Of a DNA stretch of 64,000 nucleotides, positions 56,463 through 62,164 are shown piece after piece. Location: contig OX457039.1 of NCBI GenBank assembly GCA_949752735.1, positions 45,326,599-45,390,598 of the forward strand. The letters are read 5' to 3'. Made by a program: the position numbers and the translations under genes. The stretch is from Lumbricus terrestris. Its lineage: Eukaryota; Annelida; Clitellata; Crassiclitellata; Lumbricidae. Numbering within the stretch: position 1 is the first letter of the stretch; each line of letters opens with the position of its first letter. A model generated the notes under the pieces. That model had not been told where the DNA came from. It did not search any database and saw only the letters and a program-made list of their open reading frames with translations.

Positions 56463-57511
56463 GGGCCTTTCCAGACTTTTGATTTTATATCAGGCGTTAG
56501 TGAAGTCCCTGAGGGATCCTGTATACCTCGGGGCAAAAAAAAATAATAATAAAAATAATAATAATAGACTCTAATATGTAAATATTTAAGTGCCATGGGT
56601 TCGTAAGCAATCGATTAAAAACCGTAGTAACGATTCAGAAGCACTCAAACGACTTACTGCTGCAATGAAAGACTGCACTTCATCCCATTCAGTAGGATAA
56701 TTGTCAAACTTTTCGTTGAACTCTCTTACACAGACTCAATGAAGACTGCAGGCAGGTCTATGTCCCGACATCTGGCTTTATTTTCCAGCAGGACGGTGCA
56801 CCTGCTTGCATGCTCGCACGGAAAGGTTGATTATGATGACGCTACCTCATTGCTATCAACTGCAGTAAATTTAAGCTTATTGGCAAAGATGAATTACCAA
56901 CAAACCCGCCAGACCTTAGCCCTCTCGATTACCACGTCTGGGGAGCTAAGCTGGAACGCTGCAAGACATTTCATCCCAAGTCGGAGGTCATTGGCTAGCT
57001 GAAGGAAGTCTTGCTGCAGGACTCGATCAACAAGGCCATACAGAGCGTCACAACGAGAATTCGAGATCTTGATAAAGCACGGAGTGGACACTCGCATCAT
57101 ACTCTACGATAAACTGTTAAAAGAAATTCTGAGGTCGTAGTGAAAAGTGATCTTATTTGAACTGGAAATCTACACGCTACGTTATTTTCCCGCAGAAATA
57201 TGAAAAAACGGAATTGAAGGTTTAAACAACTGTAACTTTTGCAAACATGAAAAGTGTTAGGCCTAAGTGAAACTTTCAGGGATTGTTGATTCTTCATTCC
57301 CCGGGAAACCGGGAAATTTTTGCAGAAAATTTTTAATCAGTTTCGAAGATAGGCCTACTGCATTTTATCCGGTGGGACATTTTTTTCATTGAGCCACCCT
57401 TTATATATAGACATTGGTTCCGTCTTTACCTGTAGACGTGATGCAGATTGAAAGTCCAAGAAGCAGCAGCGCGACCACCTCTTCTACTGCACTTCTCTTA
57501 AGAATCGACAT
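36642..57511 (-). CDS. small secreted fucolectin-like protein (F5/8 type C fold), 3 exons
   Basis: Coding exons on the minus strand: 57511-57430 (signal peptide), 44998-44834 and 36874-36642. The phases join exactly to give 480 nt, 159 residues plus stop. Residues about 1-26 are a signal peptide. The rest is a single fucolectin/tachylectin-4 (FTP) domain: [19 protein letters not shown] and [19 protein letters not shown] in exon 2; [21 protein letters not shown] and CELNVIY in exon 3. Family members are secreted lectins binding fucose in a Ca-dependent way, often in innate immunity. The usual sugar-binding His/Arg/Arg set is not obvious, so binding is uncertain. Intron 1 (12.4 kb) holds the mariner/Polinton nest and intron 2 (8 kb) holds MITEs. 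The gene was assembled by reading splice sites; no transcript evidence is available to me. Confidence 0.82.
37195..37405 (-). mobile_element. tRNA-derived SINE
   Basis: Read on the minus strand, 37400-37343 is tRNA-like: gtggtgtagtgggcatgctc (A-box region), and ggttcgaatcc (B box). The tail on the left carries the actactcagaagcgctcccg block also seen beside the LINE end at 14120. It lies just outside exon 3 of the fucolectin gene, in its intron 2. Confidence 0.78.
37612..37790. repeat. (AGT)n microsatellite
   Basis: About 70 bp of pure agt/gta repeats followed by imperfect ggtagt/agcagt variants. The poly-Ser ORF across it is an artefact. Confidence 0.95.
37850..38393 (-). pseudogene. non-LTR retrotransposon ORF2 C-terminal fragment with 3' tail
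   Basis: The minus-strand ORF 38393-38064 contains [37 protein letters not shown] and [17 protein letters not shown], a C-terminal signature seen in many invertebrate LINE polyproteins. Downstream, gtccctaagggatcct and an AT-rich tail match the LINE tail near 56490-56560. It is 5'-truncated. Confidence 0.65.
38457..38918. mobile_element. hAT-type MITE, 462 bp (cagcggcgcccgcagg ends)
   Basis: Perfect 16-bp inverted ends cagcggcgcccgcagg are flanked by attattat on both sides (uninformative, as this lies in a TTA microsatellite). The interior has four tandem copies of a roughly 70-bp unit with ctgatgac-T(n)-agtcatcaacc and a ccaaaaacataccttttcta tail. Confidence 0.8.
38919..39260. repeat. (TTA)n microsatellites
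   Basis: Long TTA/ATT tracts at 38919-38986 and 39134-39256, separated by about 150 bp of ordinary sequence. Confidence 0.95.
39569..40316. mobile_element. composite MITE of the ggggcggat family
   Basis: Begins caggggcggatcc and contains two internal tatccgccc ends (about 39969 and 40289). The possible outer 8-bp duplication is tccctgaa (39561-39568, 40317-40324). Internal blocks gactaaaaaaggtc and atgactaaaaaaagtcatca recur. It is probably two nested or tandem copies. Confidence 0.55.
41002..41130. mobile_element. retroposon tail fragment (agcgcc family)
   Basis: About 125 bp aligned by eye with 32437-32535: a tttatat-tagcgcc start, cgcgaaggtgcttaacgttg, cgacagttctgaacaac and gagaatgcttcatgagaca. 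Same family, separate insertion. Confidence 0.6.
41744..42992. mobile_element. 1.25-kb nonautonomous transposon carrying a minisatellite
   Basis: The inverted ends cagtgtttaatctag / ctagattaaacactg are flanked by an exact 9-bp duplication GTATATGCG (41735-41743, 42993-43001). G/C homopolymers lie just inside both ends. No transposase is present. A fragment of the same family lies near 1155. Confidence 0.82.
41959..42843. repeat. minisatellite of about 84-bp units inside the 41.7-kb transposon
   Basis: About ten to twelve units of the form aagatgacaccttaaaatgc, tgccattgcaatggggaaat, aagtttctaat and tcactgaaaaagtacagcta; some are shortened to about 55 bp by loss of the same segment. Units are contiguous with no unique spacers. 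Confidence 0.92.
43000..43165. repeat. (GT)n microsatellite
   Basis: An interrupted GT-rich tract (gtgtgtgtgt, gtgcgtgtgt) directly after the 41.7-kb transposon. Cys/Val-rich ORFs across it are artefacts. Confidence 0.9.
43357..44511 (+). mobile_element. deleted mariner-like element A
   Basis: A 1155-bp element flanked by TA has ends cagggtgcgcc and reverse complement, with long inverted repeats that contain sub-repeats. It retains a C-terminal transposase piece with GTGGGHIEH (about 43970-44050); the catalytic core is deleted. It is closely related to the element at 62165. Confidence 0.85.
44520..44610. repeat. (GTAATC)n and retroposon-tail-like block
   Basis: Four gtaatc repeats are followed by ttctaaagcgctactcgaaa, resembling the 3' tails of the agcgc LINE/SINE family. 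It directly abuts the end of mariner A. Confidence 0.45.
44676..44712. other. near-perfect 17-bp-arm hairpin
   Basis: Arms 44676-44692 and 44696-44712 are exact reverse complements around a 3-nt loop (core attacaatttcctat). It lies in fucolectin intron 2, about 120 bp from exon 2, and is AT-rich enough to extrude as a cruciform. Confidence 0.8.
44834..44998 (-). CDS. fucolectin-like gene exon 2 (N-terminal half of domain)
   Basis: Acceptor atcag at 45003-44999, donor gttaga after 44834. In the joined frame it encodes an FTP-domain start ([41 protein letters not shown]). The longer ORF in another frame of this strand is a shadow. Confidence 0.82.
45890..46560 (+). pseudogene. non-LTR reverse transcriptase fragment (frameshifted)
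   Basis: Pieces in different frames read [15 protein letters not shown] (catalytic motif A region, near 46125-46165), FGQPQGSVF (near 46290-46316) and [20 protein letters not shown] (46315-46375), all typical of LINE reverse transcriptase. Several frameshifts and stops mean it is dead. It lies between fucolectin exon 2 and the mariner. Confidence 0.8.
46880..47311 (+). pseudogene. mariner transposase remnant, left part
   Basis: Shortly before the Polinton insertion a frame reads [20 protein letters not shown], like the segment between the first and second catalytic motifs of mariner transposases, then hits a stop (taa at 47292-47294). Upstream frames carry further stops, so the gene was already broken. 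Confidence 0.55.
47306..47311. repeat. Polinton target-site duplication, left
   Basis: CGTGTG immediately precedes the terminal AG of the element. The same six bases follow its right end, and six is the usual Polinton duplication size. Confidence 0.95.
47357..47435 (+). promoter_or_regulatory. putative ITR promoter: E-box, CRE and TATA
   Basis: GTCACGTGAC (47357-47366) is a palindromic E-box of USF/MITF type. TGACGTCA (47371-47378) is a full CRE. tataaat (47429-47435) sits 51 bp further in, pointing at the gene cluster. All three are repeated in the right ITR facing inward. Motifs are seen; promoter function is inference. Confidence 0.55.
47610..47639. repeat. (CCCTAA)5, telomere-type repeat in left ITR
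   Basis: Five exact units. The G strand (TTAGGG) is on the minus strand and runs toward the left terminus, the orientation of a natural left chromosome end. Confidence 0.95.
47743..47916. other. leader between left ITR and first Polinton gene
   Basis: Noncoding, AT-rich. It contains acaatttatatggcgccaca and gaagcctataagaagcgcgc, resembling the agcgc retroposon tails seen elsewhere in the window, so part of it may be a captured tail. Confidence 0.4.
47917..48243 (+). CDS. IAP-type RING finger protein
   Basis: 108 residues. The N-terminal part is cysteine-containing and acidic (EDDDDAS), with a short coiled-coil-like stretch ([11 protein letters not shown]) at about 47-57. The C-terminal half is a C3HC4 RING of the inhibitor-of-apoptosis type: CIVCKEK, then [11 protein letters not shown] and CPSCGERI. 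Such RINGs act as E3 ubiquitin ligases; there is no BIR domain. It is first in the element's gene row, directly behind the ITR promoter motifs and 38 bp before the ATPase start. A host-modulating role is inference by analogy with viral RING proteins. It could be a captured host gene. Confidence 0.8.
   Translation: MGPNTGKCEMDVCGNYKCECIMCQDEDDDDASAHIEDEKAVKYSTMKLKAENERLKKSVICIVCKEKQVQSLSLPCRHVNMCFPCADIATHCPSCGERILGIVRIYLV
48282..48896 (+). CDS. FtsK/HerA-type genome-packaging ATPase
   Basis: 204 residues, the usual length for Polinton packaging ATPases. Walker A is GPSGCGKT at residues 15-22; Walker B-like LLILDDLM follows about 80 residues later, then a sensor region ([11 protein letters not shown]). 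By family (A32-like, PRD1-adenovirus-type lineage) it would pump DNA into a capsid. The start at 48282 is chosen because Walker A then lies at the normal distance from the N-terminus; the open frame extends back to 48159 but overlaps the RING gene. Intact. Confidence 0.92.
   Translation: MDPTWMHPFSAIISGPSGCGKTNFTLRFIDHLDYMVKPAIEKIIWCYGIYQEIFDKYAHVQFHEGLPDLAIFDGKQKTLLILDDLMSETDERVTKLFTKISHHMNVSILYLTQNLFYSGKHSRTISLNAHYFVLFKNVRDSTQVSILARQMFPGKANFMIEAFQDATMAPFGYLLVDLRSETDERCRIRSNIFPGETHYVYVRK
48898..48904 (+). promoter_or_regulatory. possible internal TATA box
   Basis: tataaac follows the ATPase stop codon and lies 34 bp before the next ATG. It may give the middle genes their own promoter; speculative. 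Confidence 0.3.
48938..49267 (+). CDS. small basic Polinton protein with hydrophobic C-terminus
   Basis: 109 residues. Many Lys/Arg; a cysteine cluster [19 protein letters not shown] at about 35-53; the C-terminus [19 protein letters not shown] looks amphipathic or membrane-active. I recognise it as a short ORF that recurs next to the integrase in invertebrate Polintons, but know no proven function. A DNA-binding or membrane-perturbing virion protein is a guess from composition. Only 1 bp separates its stop from the next ATG. Confidence 0.75.
   Translation: MSDAIEEKFAKLRLLKESSPKVRKRILKECNSSLLCCLCECALNILKGTVPLKVAQKKRLGRFKHKLRKLASKKTRVKIKKRIVQTGGFIGALLTPVLSFLGTLLSNKI
49269..49961 (+). CDS. conserved Polinton protein of unknown function
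   Basis: 230 residues. An N-terminal helical region ([24 protein letters not shown]), an Ala/Glu/Ser low-complexity linker from GCG repeats at about 49496-49570, then a conserved-looking block with [29 protein letters not shown] and [10 protein letters not shown] protein of this layout often sits beside the integrase in animal Polintons. No enzyme motif is visible. Its TGA overlaps the integrase ATG by one base (TGATG), suggesting coupled expression. Confidence 0.75.
   Translation: MEHTKKMVLVEPRQIEKWKETMLDKTLSKLDTQMYDILHRNIADDDKAKLYTNSLSRYLNIDKPSIVTKFETKEKGAAAAAAEAAESTESTDSIGSSSSSIEAQVLQTVPKKWKTQAAQLLTHMKSNPDLAWNSKGELILKDVTIPKTHMVDLVNDLMRKRTTASPPTGWRLLADALKDSNIPRELIGNKERWTYINDSTDETTAVTPKSTHGKQQLSSLSPSSSAWLTY
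49961..50989 (+). CDS. retroviral-type DDE integrase with C-terminal chromodomain
   Basis: 342 residues, full length. The catalytic core has Asp67 (WQADLADL), Asp127 (LQTDKGTEF) and Glu162 ([10 protein letters not shown]), giving D-D-34-E by my count. The C-terminal residues about 300-342 form a chromodomain ([32 protein letters not shown]). Polinton integrases of this type join the linear element DNA to the chromosome and create the 6-bp duplication seen here; the chromodomain probably guides it to marked chromatin. A canonical zinc-binding HHCC N-terminus is not evident. Intact and probably functional. Confidence 0.95.
   Translation: MESYFDPKTPGSFAGVNSFKKHSDFKTNDVKNWLIKQDAYTLHKPVRLNFRRRKTFAPGIDNLWQADLADLSALAKHNDKNKYILTCIDVLSKYSWALPLKSKTGAALVEAFSSILLERQPANLQTDKGTEFLNKPFQSMLRKNSIRFYTSENSDIKASVVERFNRTLKTRMWKYFTYNNTYRYVDILQDLVHSYNNTYHRSIAMTPSQVSKANENIIIKRLYGQKKRPANWKYEVNDKVRIAKARIAFQKGYLPSWSMEIFKIVTRVPTDPVTYELEDLSGEKIKGKFYEFELQRILKEDDIYTVEKILKSRKRRGKTEYFVKWRGYDDKFNSWTQDIFKV
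51029..51898 (+). CDS. penton-like minor capsid protein, paralogue 1
   Basis: 289 residues. Starts [16 protein letters not shown]; conserved [17 protein letters not shown] at about 37-53; PAGYYEN at about 88-94; ends with [19 protein letters not shown] and LHFRQCKN. The pattern is that of the Polinton protein regarded as a single-jelly-roll penton, which would close capsid vertices. It is clearly related along its whole length to the next gene (3 bp apart). The assignment comes from family knowledge and gene neighbourhood; the fold is not directly visible. Confidence 0.75.
   Translation: MSHFYLTLPSNSSMQHFPENTTAHFTTKLENAISLKGRWEVALLQMQYPHTWYNVQSDQGGFTFEQIPKRGSIDAVCATIHQSLQLPAGYYENIDAIVDVINRNIENAAELHSLVKYPKFRYDAITKRFHGKINFAARVTFTSHLCDILGIDERHKVVENNNYGTYFYHQRYEDYIKAWDEVPDWEWQADYGCDLKHNFSHIYVYCNLVESVALGDSKAPLLRIVNVEDKSVDTVHVLYKCGIYVPIQQKNFDSIEIYMRGSNGKSFPFEHGKSFVVLHFRQCKNFSLE
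51902..52726 (+). CDS. penton-like minor capsid protein, paralogue 2
   Basis: 274 residues, collinear with the preceding gene: [84 protein letters not shown]. Divergence is substantial, so the duplication is old. The stop overlaps the next ATG by 4 bp (ATGA). Two retained copies suggest distinct roles, for example two vertex or spike types; that is inference. Confidence 0.75.
   Translation: MAHFYLTLPSNSSAAFYPNNTIAQFTTRLENPISLSGDWEVALLELFYPHTWNNLDRQEGGITYTHATFTESGSMQSNPIFKRRWVPAGYYETAQQLIDYINKFIREVAEENDLLDFPKFRYDTVTKRLMGDINKGTKIHFSRALCSILGIDAQQMPILNYGQDDEAILEFVGDRTCDINRGFSALYIYCDVLEHVHVGDTKAPLLRIVNVDGNAGGNVRTIYEKPVYIPLQQKNFDSIELHIRTDTGDPVSFESGKCIVTLHFRHCKIPYLLQ
52723..53127 (+). CDS. small basic virion-type protein
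   Basis: 134 residues. The middle reads [20 protein letters not shown] and [20 protein letters not shown], a glycine/hydrophobic amphipathic segment; the C-terminus is very basic ([19 protein letters not shown]). A similar small ORF is common between penton and capsid genes in animal Polintons. By position and composition it may be a DNA-condensing or membrane-active internal capsid protein, comparable to adenovirus core proteins; not proven. Confidence 0.7.
   Translation: MKKPFCCDASRLAYEDYYMQQSGNGMPFFQGARLQRGHGIGSFLSGLFRSAWPLIQTGAKALGKQALRTGLQIANDVADGDPIMEAAKRRVPEGIKAFTSSKDFNVQSGSGRKRRKRSLRRNKKRIKEDIFGAV
53130..54452 (+). CDS. major capsid protein, double-jelly-roll type
   Basis: 440 residues. 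The N-terminus [20 protein letters not shown] and then [20 protein letters not shown] are the hallmark of the protein annotated in many invertebrates as F54H12.2-like, regarded as the Polinton major capsid protein. Also typical are [52 protein letters not shown] and the C-terminal LFDYNN. It would form pseudo-hexameric capsomers. Frame intact; 2 bp after the previous stop. Confidence 0.9.
   Translation: MAFVHPQSCECAKSELDLFSVPPTQTSIESGSYVEYNPIATISQGTPIEFSISGAGQDYIDLSNTQLFVRASIIRANNEGTDAGDHVGPVNLFLHSLFSEVDITLNDTLVTSSNNTYAYRSYLETLLSYGTSSKNSQLTSALFYKDTASRFEECNPHDDAGTNAGFKKRSVLTDEGRVVDMLGCIHSDLFFQEKFLPNDINIKIRFVRNKDSFCLMSSAAGAAYKVKILECKLYVRKVKLSPSVFLAHAKALEIGNLKFPIRRAVCKTFTVPRGNLDVTQECLFTGQLPTRIVLGCIDNDSFNGSYTKNPFNFKHMNVSQLKVYLDGQQQSIKPLETNFAANQFVNAYASLFMGTGKWQRNEDNDISREDYANGYCLYAFDLTPDLAEGGHFNLLKSGNVRVDIKFAQALDATINVIAFAEFENILEIDRSRNVLFDYNN
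54464..54916 (+). CDS. adenain-like cysteine protease
   Basis: 150 residues, short but complete. Catalytic set by my count: His54 (GVHWVVLYI), Asp70 (FFDSFG), Gln99 and Cys106 ([12 protein letters not shown]); the Gln-to-Cys spacing of seven equals that of adenovirus protease. Polinton proteases of this family mature capsid proteins. It starts 11 bp after the capsid gene. AATAAA at 54912-54917 overlaps the TAA stop and a second lies at 54929-54934, so this is probably the end of the transcript. Confidence 0.9.
   Translation: MDGLTIENYLRRDRKCASMFLGVFASDRLPSRIDRNKPSILVCNTDRYGQPGVHWVVLYIESPLYGEFFDSFGRPPDVPFRTYLHTHCSSWIYTGKQIQSISSRFCGHYCIFYALQRSRGYNVNAICNMFSSDTGLNDFLSHRFVCDMYK
54912..54934 (+). 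terminator. two polyadenylation signals after the protease gene
   Basis: AATAAA at 54912-54917 (overlapping the stop) and 54929-54934, with a GT-rich stretch (gtggtggtggtggtga) about 40 bp downstream, as expected for a cleavage/polyadenylation site. Confidence 0.65.
55468..55735. repeat. 125-bp subterminal tandem repeat (about 2.2 copies)
   Basis: Units begin tcgaa..atgtctcttataat at 55471, 55596 and 55722 (partial). They share catgtcctataaag, ccgttttaaaag and gaattcctcacaagtc. A fourth related motif (atctcttataattttaaa) lies at about 55866. Confidence 0.85.
55771..55852. repeat. partial duplicate of the inner ITR border
   Basis: gtctctatagcagctgttg, atcgaaaggcgctgacgaag and a G/A-rich run repeat, in direct orientation, the start of the right ITR at about 55930-55990. 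Confidence 0.8.
55918..56369. repeat. Polinton right inverted terminal repeat with telomere-like block
   Basis: Mirror of the left repeat, slightly longer. It has four TTAGGG units (56039-56062) and a longer G/A tract on the inner side. Outer parts are almost identical to the left; differences concentrate in the repeat tracts and the inner 40 bp. Confidence 0.92.
56039..56062. repeat. (TTAGGG)4, telomere-type repeat in right ITR
   Basis: Four exact units. The G strand is on the plus strand and runs toward the right terminus, mirroring the left block. Confidence 0.95.
56370..56375. repeat. Polinton target-site duplication, right
   Basis: CGTGTG immediately follows the terminal CT, exactly matching the left copy, so both ends of the element are intact. 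Confidence 0.95.
56376..56580. repeat. (TAA)n microsatellite and LINE tail inside the mariner
   Basis: TAA repeats (56377-56461) abut the Polinton duplication. gtccctgagggatcctgtat and a second TAA run follow, matching the LINE tail near 37870. It is probably a separate retroposon insertion into the mariner. Confidence 0.75.
56700..57110 (+). pseudogene. mariner transposase remnant, right part
   Basis: Out-of-frame pieces give IFQQDGAP (about 56783-56806), [20 protein letters not shown] (about 56906-56965) and an [12 protein letters not shown] segment (about 57027-57052), the C-terminal catalytic half of a mariner transposase, interrupted by frameshifts. Confidence 0.8.
57430..57511 (-). CDS. 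fucolectin-like gene exon 1 (signal peptide)
   Basis: ATG at 57511-57509 on the minus strand. Encodes [20 protein letters not shown] and an ICITST end with a clear hydrophobic core. The donor is gtaaag, and the exon ends in phase 1, matching exon 2. Confidence 0.78.
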
Positions 57512-59639
57512 TGCAACAGCAGAATATTATACCTCAGTGTAGACTTGCTCTGACGACAACAACGACTCTACAACTAAATCTTCAGCGCACGACGGATTAT
57601 TATGTGCGTGATTTCCTCTGCCTGCTCTACCTCTGCTATTGAGGCATATGATCCCAGCCAACTGATTCTTATACCGCACTTACATGTAGGCCTACTCCCT
57701 TCTTATTTCTACTCTTCCTGCACTCTCTCTTTCCTCCTTGGAGTTGCTGTCGGACCGCATGCAGCCTGTCACCATAAAGAACAAAACGTCGTCCGCTTGC
57801 AGAAGTTATGATACCTGCACGCGCAATCCTGTGATCAATAAGAAGGAATTATTCATTCATCGCGCGAAGGAATTAGCATGCAATGAGTGACTGTTGAGGA
57901 CGTCCTCCAATGCTGTTCTGATCGATTGACTTTTGAAAACTAAAAATCTAAACGACAGAGCAAATTAATTGCAATGATGCCAATATAAAGACGCCTTTCG
58001 CAGCGGAAGCTGGATGATTGGATTTTTTACATTTAGGCTATATTTGCAAAGGGCAACTGCTGCTGTTTTCGTTCACTATGCTGCTGCTGCTGCTGTATGC
58101 TATGGACTCCTACAATGGAGTTATCATTGTATTTCTTTCTCGGTCTGTGCGACTCGCGCGTGAAAACCCTTTTGTCTCTGTATCTTCTTTATGCATTAAT
58201 CCATGTCGTTATAAATGACAACCCTTCTATCTCTGTATGTCTGTTAGTCGGTCTGTATGTCTGACTATACGCTGGAGTCTCTGAGCTTCTGGTTCTCAGT
58301 AGCCAGAAGCTCAAAAATTGCATGCACACATTGTACAGCGATAACAAGTGCCTTCACGCACTATTTGTTCTATTATAGGCTTCATGCGCAGAACGAGACT
58401 ATCATAATAATTATATTATGTGCCTATGCGTGTAGTTGTGTGTATGTGCATGCGTGTGTGTGCGTGCGTGTATTCTTTATTACGCCCGAAGGCAGAAAGA
58501 AACAAAGCAAAGGCCACAAAAATAAAACATGCCCAATGCCGTATAGGACTTAACATAAAAGTGATAAAACATAAAGTCAAACACACGTCGCACACACGCC
58601 GTCACACGGCGAAAAGTTTCGTATAATAGGCTAGGCCTCCGCTAGATAATTAAATATTTTATGCAACTCAATTTACCATTCAATTAAGTTAACAGCGAGT
58701 TCGGAATGGCAAGAAAAATGGACCAATAGGCGTATACCGTAAAATATGCTGAGAAAACTAGATAGCGAGTCAACTAGAAATCAAGTAGGCCTAACGTTTC
58801 TATTCTAAATATCGTACTGCAGGTCTAAACCGCAAATGCCACAGTTGAAGCTTTTAACAGTCAGATTCCCATTTGTTAGAACCAAATAATTTGCTTTGAA
58901 ATAACAGCTCGAGTTCCAGCAGCATGCGTTCGGTTCAGCTTCCTACCTTTATGTGAATTGGCCTATTAATTAATTATCAATTGTATTTGCATCTTAAAAT
59001 CTTAAAACGCGCTTTAGTCTTAAGGCGCTAACCCGTGTTGTTCAACTTTGTTGACATCACGCGGGCCACCGAATAACTTACATTGTATTATTGAAGTCGA
59101 GGACCGCACTGACAATAAACTCATAACCTAAGCGACGATTAAAGTTTAAAATTGAAAGTGATTAAATTTACCATGCAATAATCTGAACGAATGCGTCATG
59201 GAAACTGAATTTTGCGTTCACATTGTCAAATAATAAACTATAACCTAGCCTTGCCTAGGTTACAAAATGGCTATGCACGCAGGCCTGTGGGAATGTTTTT
59301 CCTCATTTTTTGCAAAATTTGAATAATTTCACCAGCTTAGGCGGGCCACTTATAAAAGCGGTCCGCGGGTTTCATGTTGGACAGCATTGCACTAAATACT
59401 TTTTTAGGGAAAATATCAAGAAAAGCGTCCCTCATGAAGCCCTAATTGCAGGTAGTCGTAGTCTAATCACAATTATACTATTCTAACACGGATATTAGTT
59501 CAACTTTTCTAGGTGGCTTATTAGGTGGGATTCGGTTAAAACAGGCTTTTTAAGCGTCGCTGCGTCAGGCAGAGAGACAGTTGCATAGCCTTATTAGCCT
59601 ATCTATATTGGATGGTGAATATACAGTTAAAATTGGAGC

Positions 59640-59842
59640 CAGGGGCCAATCCGGCCATGCCCCCCCCCCATTTCAAAAGTGCATAGGACGTTGGTTTCAA
59701 CAAGCATTAAATCAAAATGCAGCGGGAGAGAAAAATGTATACGACGAATCATCGAAGACTTTAAAAAGGTTATCAGATTATTTCTGGCAAAGATCACCGA
59801 ACATTTTGGGCCCCCCTTCGAAAATTCCTGTATCCGCCCCTG
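59640..59842. mobile_element. hAT-type MITE, 203 bp (caggggc ends)
   Basis: Ends caggggccaatccgg and tatccgcccctg are flanked by exact 8-bp duplications ATTGGAGC (59632-59639, 59843-59850). The interior matches the ggggcggat family at 39569-40316. Confidence 0.85.
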
Positions 59843-61436
59843 ATTGGAGCAGAACCATAGGTCGTGGGAATAGGAGAAACCAGAGGAGAATACGTGGGAA
59901 ATTGATTTTGAGATTTCAACAATGGAGATTTGGCTGAAGTGCAGTTTTTTTTAATTTGATTGTCATAACATTAGTTTTTCAAACGCAAAACAATGATTTC
60001 TTGTTGCACAAAACAGTGTTTCCGACGTTGTGCTCACAATGTGCCATAAAATGCATACAAGCCTATAATAGACAGACACTATCAGTCGAACAGCTTCCAT
60101 TGTTCCAGAATCTATTGTAGTCTGCATACTGATACGATTGTTTCTATATTCCATTCGTCGCTGCAGCAGTCTGATATTAATATGACCAAGAGATTATTCA
60201 AACCTTACCGATGCATTTCGCTTTGACTGACTAGCTCGTTAAAATAGAATGGCTAGCCTATAATATTTATATATATAGGCTAATTTTCTGAATTGCCTGG
60301 AGGCGGTTTATTTAGGTACGGTAATGTATTGACCTATTTTGAGGAAAAAGCGCATTGCAATAATCTAATTTGGCATGAACTAGGCTATATGTATAATTGT
60401 ATATGGCGATTGCAGATCCGGTTTTAAAGTCGAGCAGTCCCTATTTGCATGGCCTCAAGACCGACTTTTAACCAGTCGTTTAAATTTTTAAATATTGAAT
60501 CGATTTTAGCAGAATTATATTACGAGCGAAATTTTATCTTTTCATACTGCAACGCCAGAACTGCATGGCTGCAGCTGTTTTTGTAAATTATTCTGATCCA
60601 GAGTCCAGTATGAGGTACGTTTCATGTTAAAAGCTGATGGTAGAACAATTAAGGTTGCAGCATTGAGTCGTTTGGTGCATTGTATAGGCCTATGGAGTGT
60701 TGAGATCAGACCGAGTATTGTAGTCTATGGGCTGACGTCAGTCCTTACAATGTGTTAAGCTGAGTTTTATTATAGTCAAATAGACTGGCATGTACACACT
60801 GGCATGTAGAGATTGGCAGACTGACATGTACACTGTACACAATTCGATGGCTGTCGCCTAGCAAGGCTATTTATTCCAAACAACTGTATTTTGTTCAGGA
60901 TTAGCATACAAATGAAATTGGTCATAATAGTTGCGCTCAGTAGGCCATTATGGCAGAGAATTGCGACCTTTTAACTATAAGCCTACGGACGACGAATGCA
61001 TGGCAAATGCAGTGCATGGCATGACAGCAGCCGACGAAATTCTTTCGACCATGGACGGAGCTTTGTCTTCACTGTCGTCTCTCAACAGCGAACGCAAGCG
61101 GGGTCCTTAAGGCACGCAGGTTATTATCTGCGGGCCAGGTATATCGCAAGAGGATAAGTAACAGTGAGCCATATATCAGAAGGGACACTGTAGGCCTGTA
61201 GGTGCACCGAATAGGCTCAGCGTTGGCTACGCTTGCAATTAGCGTCATATAACTTTTAGTGGAATTCAATTCTTATAGGAACTAGTGCCATTTGCCTGTT
61301 ACCAGAATCAATGCCTCTTTGAGGTTATTGTCTTCGTTTCCCACTGGAGTATGGTCGCTGGACGATGGCTTTGTTCGCGGCGTCATTTCGACCGCAGACC
61401 GCAGTCGACTGCTAACGTCAATTAATGAGAGACAAC

Positions 61437-61469
61437 TGCTCCTGCTCCTGCTGCTGTTGCTGCTGCTGT

Positions 61470-61555
<86 letters not shown>

Positions 61556-61565
61556 CTGTTGCTGA
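61437..61565. repeat. (CTG)n microsatellite with TTG variants
   Basis: About 43 triplets, mostly ctg with interspersed ttg. The poly-Leu ORF is not credible as a protein. Confidence 0.95.
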
Positions 61566-61739
61566 CTCGGATTCATGAACACCTCTGACTTCCGCGTTTA
61601 GTCGAATTTAGTCTCGAAGACAAGCCAGAAAATCAATCCAACGTCTCATGAAGTTTCATTGTCTGCGTATTGACTCTAGAATGGCAACAATGGGTGTTAT
61701 AGACTTCTCCATAGTATAGGCCTAACGCTGGTCCATAAC

Positions 61740-61915
61740 TGTGTGTGGATGTTGGTGAGAGCGCGTGTGTGTACAATGTCATGTTTGTGTGATGTGCATG
61801 TATGTATGTGATTGTGTGTGTAGATGCGTGTGTGTATGTATGTGTTTATGTATGTGTATGTGCATGTGTATGTGTATATGCGTATGTGTGTGTCTGTGTG
61901 TTTCTGTGTGGGTTC
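61740..61915. repeat. GT-rich microsatellite
   Basis: An imperfect tgtgtgtatg tract of about 170 bp. Val/Cys-rich ORFs over it are artefacts. Confidence 0.85.
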
Positions 61916-62164
61916 TACTGGATCGCCATGGGGTCTTTGCTTATACCCACATTCTACACGACTGTCGTAAATGCCTATCTCTCAAATAAAATAATAGATA
62001 TAGTTTAGTCTTAAGATTCTTGCAACTTTCCTCAAACAATTCATGGCTGTTATCTATATACATGTACCTGACACGCATATTATTATGTAGGCCCTACACG
62101 TATGTAGACCTAGCCTACGTAGTTTAGTCTTAAGGTTGTTGCAATCCATATATATATATACATA

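Larger units (their letters stand above)
46629..57401 (+). mobile_element. mariner-like element split by the Polinton
   Basis: Left end from 46629 (cagtgtggctcaat, then gtcccacc) and right end to 57401 (reverse complement of aagggtggctcaat) are inverted repeats, each next to TA. Without the Polinton and a LINE tail/TAA insertion the element is about 1.6 kb. Transposase remnants lie on both sides of the break. Confidence 0.85.

Noticed and set aside
61010..61110. Possible short exon (ADEILSTMDGALSSLSSLNS)
   Set aside because: Open and protein-like over about 30 codons, but no clear splice sites or homology were recognised.
61292..61588. Poly-Leu ORF
   Set aside because: A translation of a CTG/TTG microsatellite with no domain or splice context. 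The same applies to poly-Ser at 37585-37791, poly-His at 21250-21510 and poly-Asn at 38805-39032.
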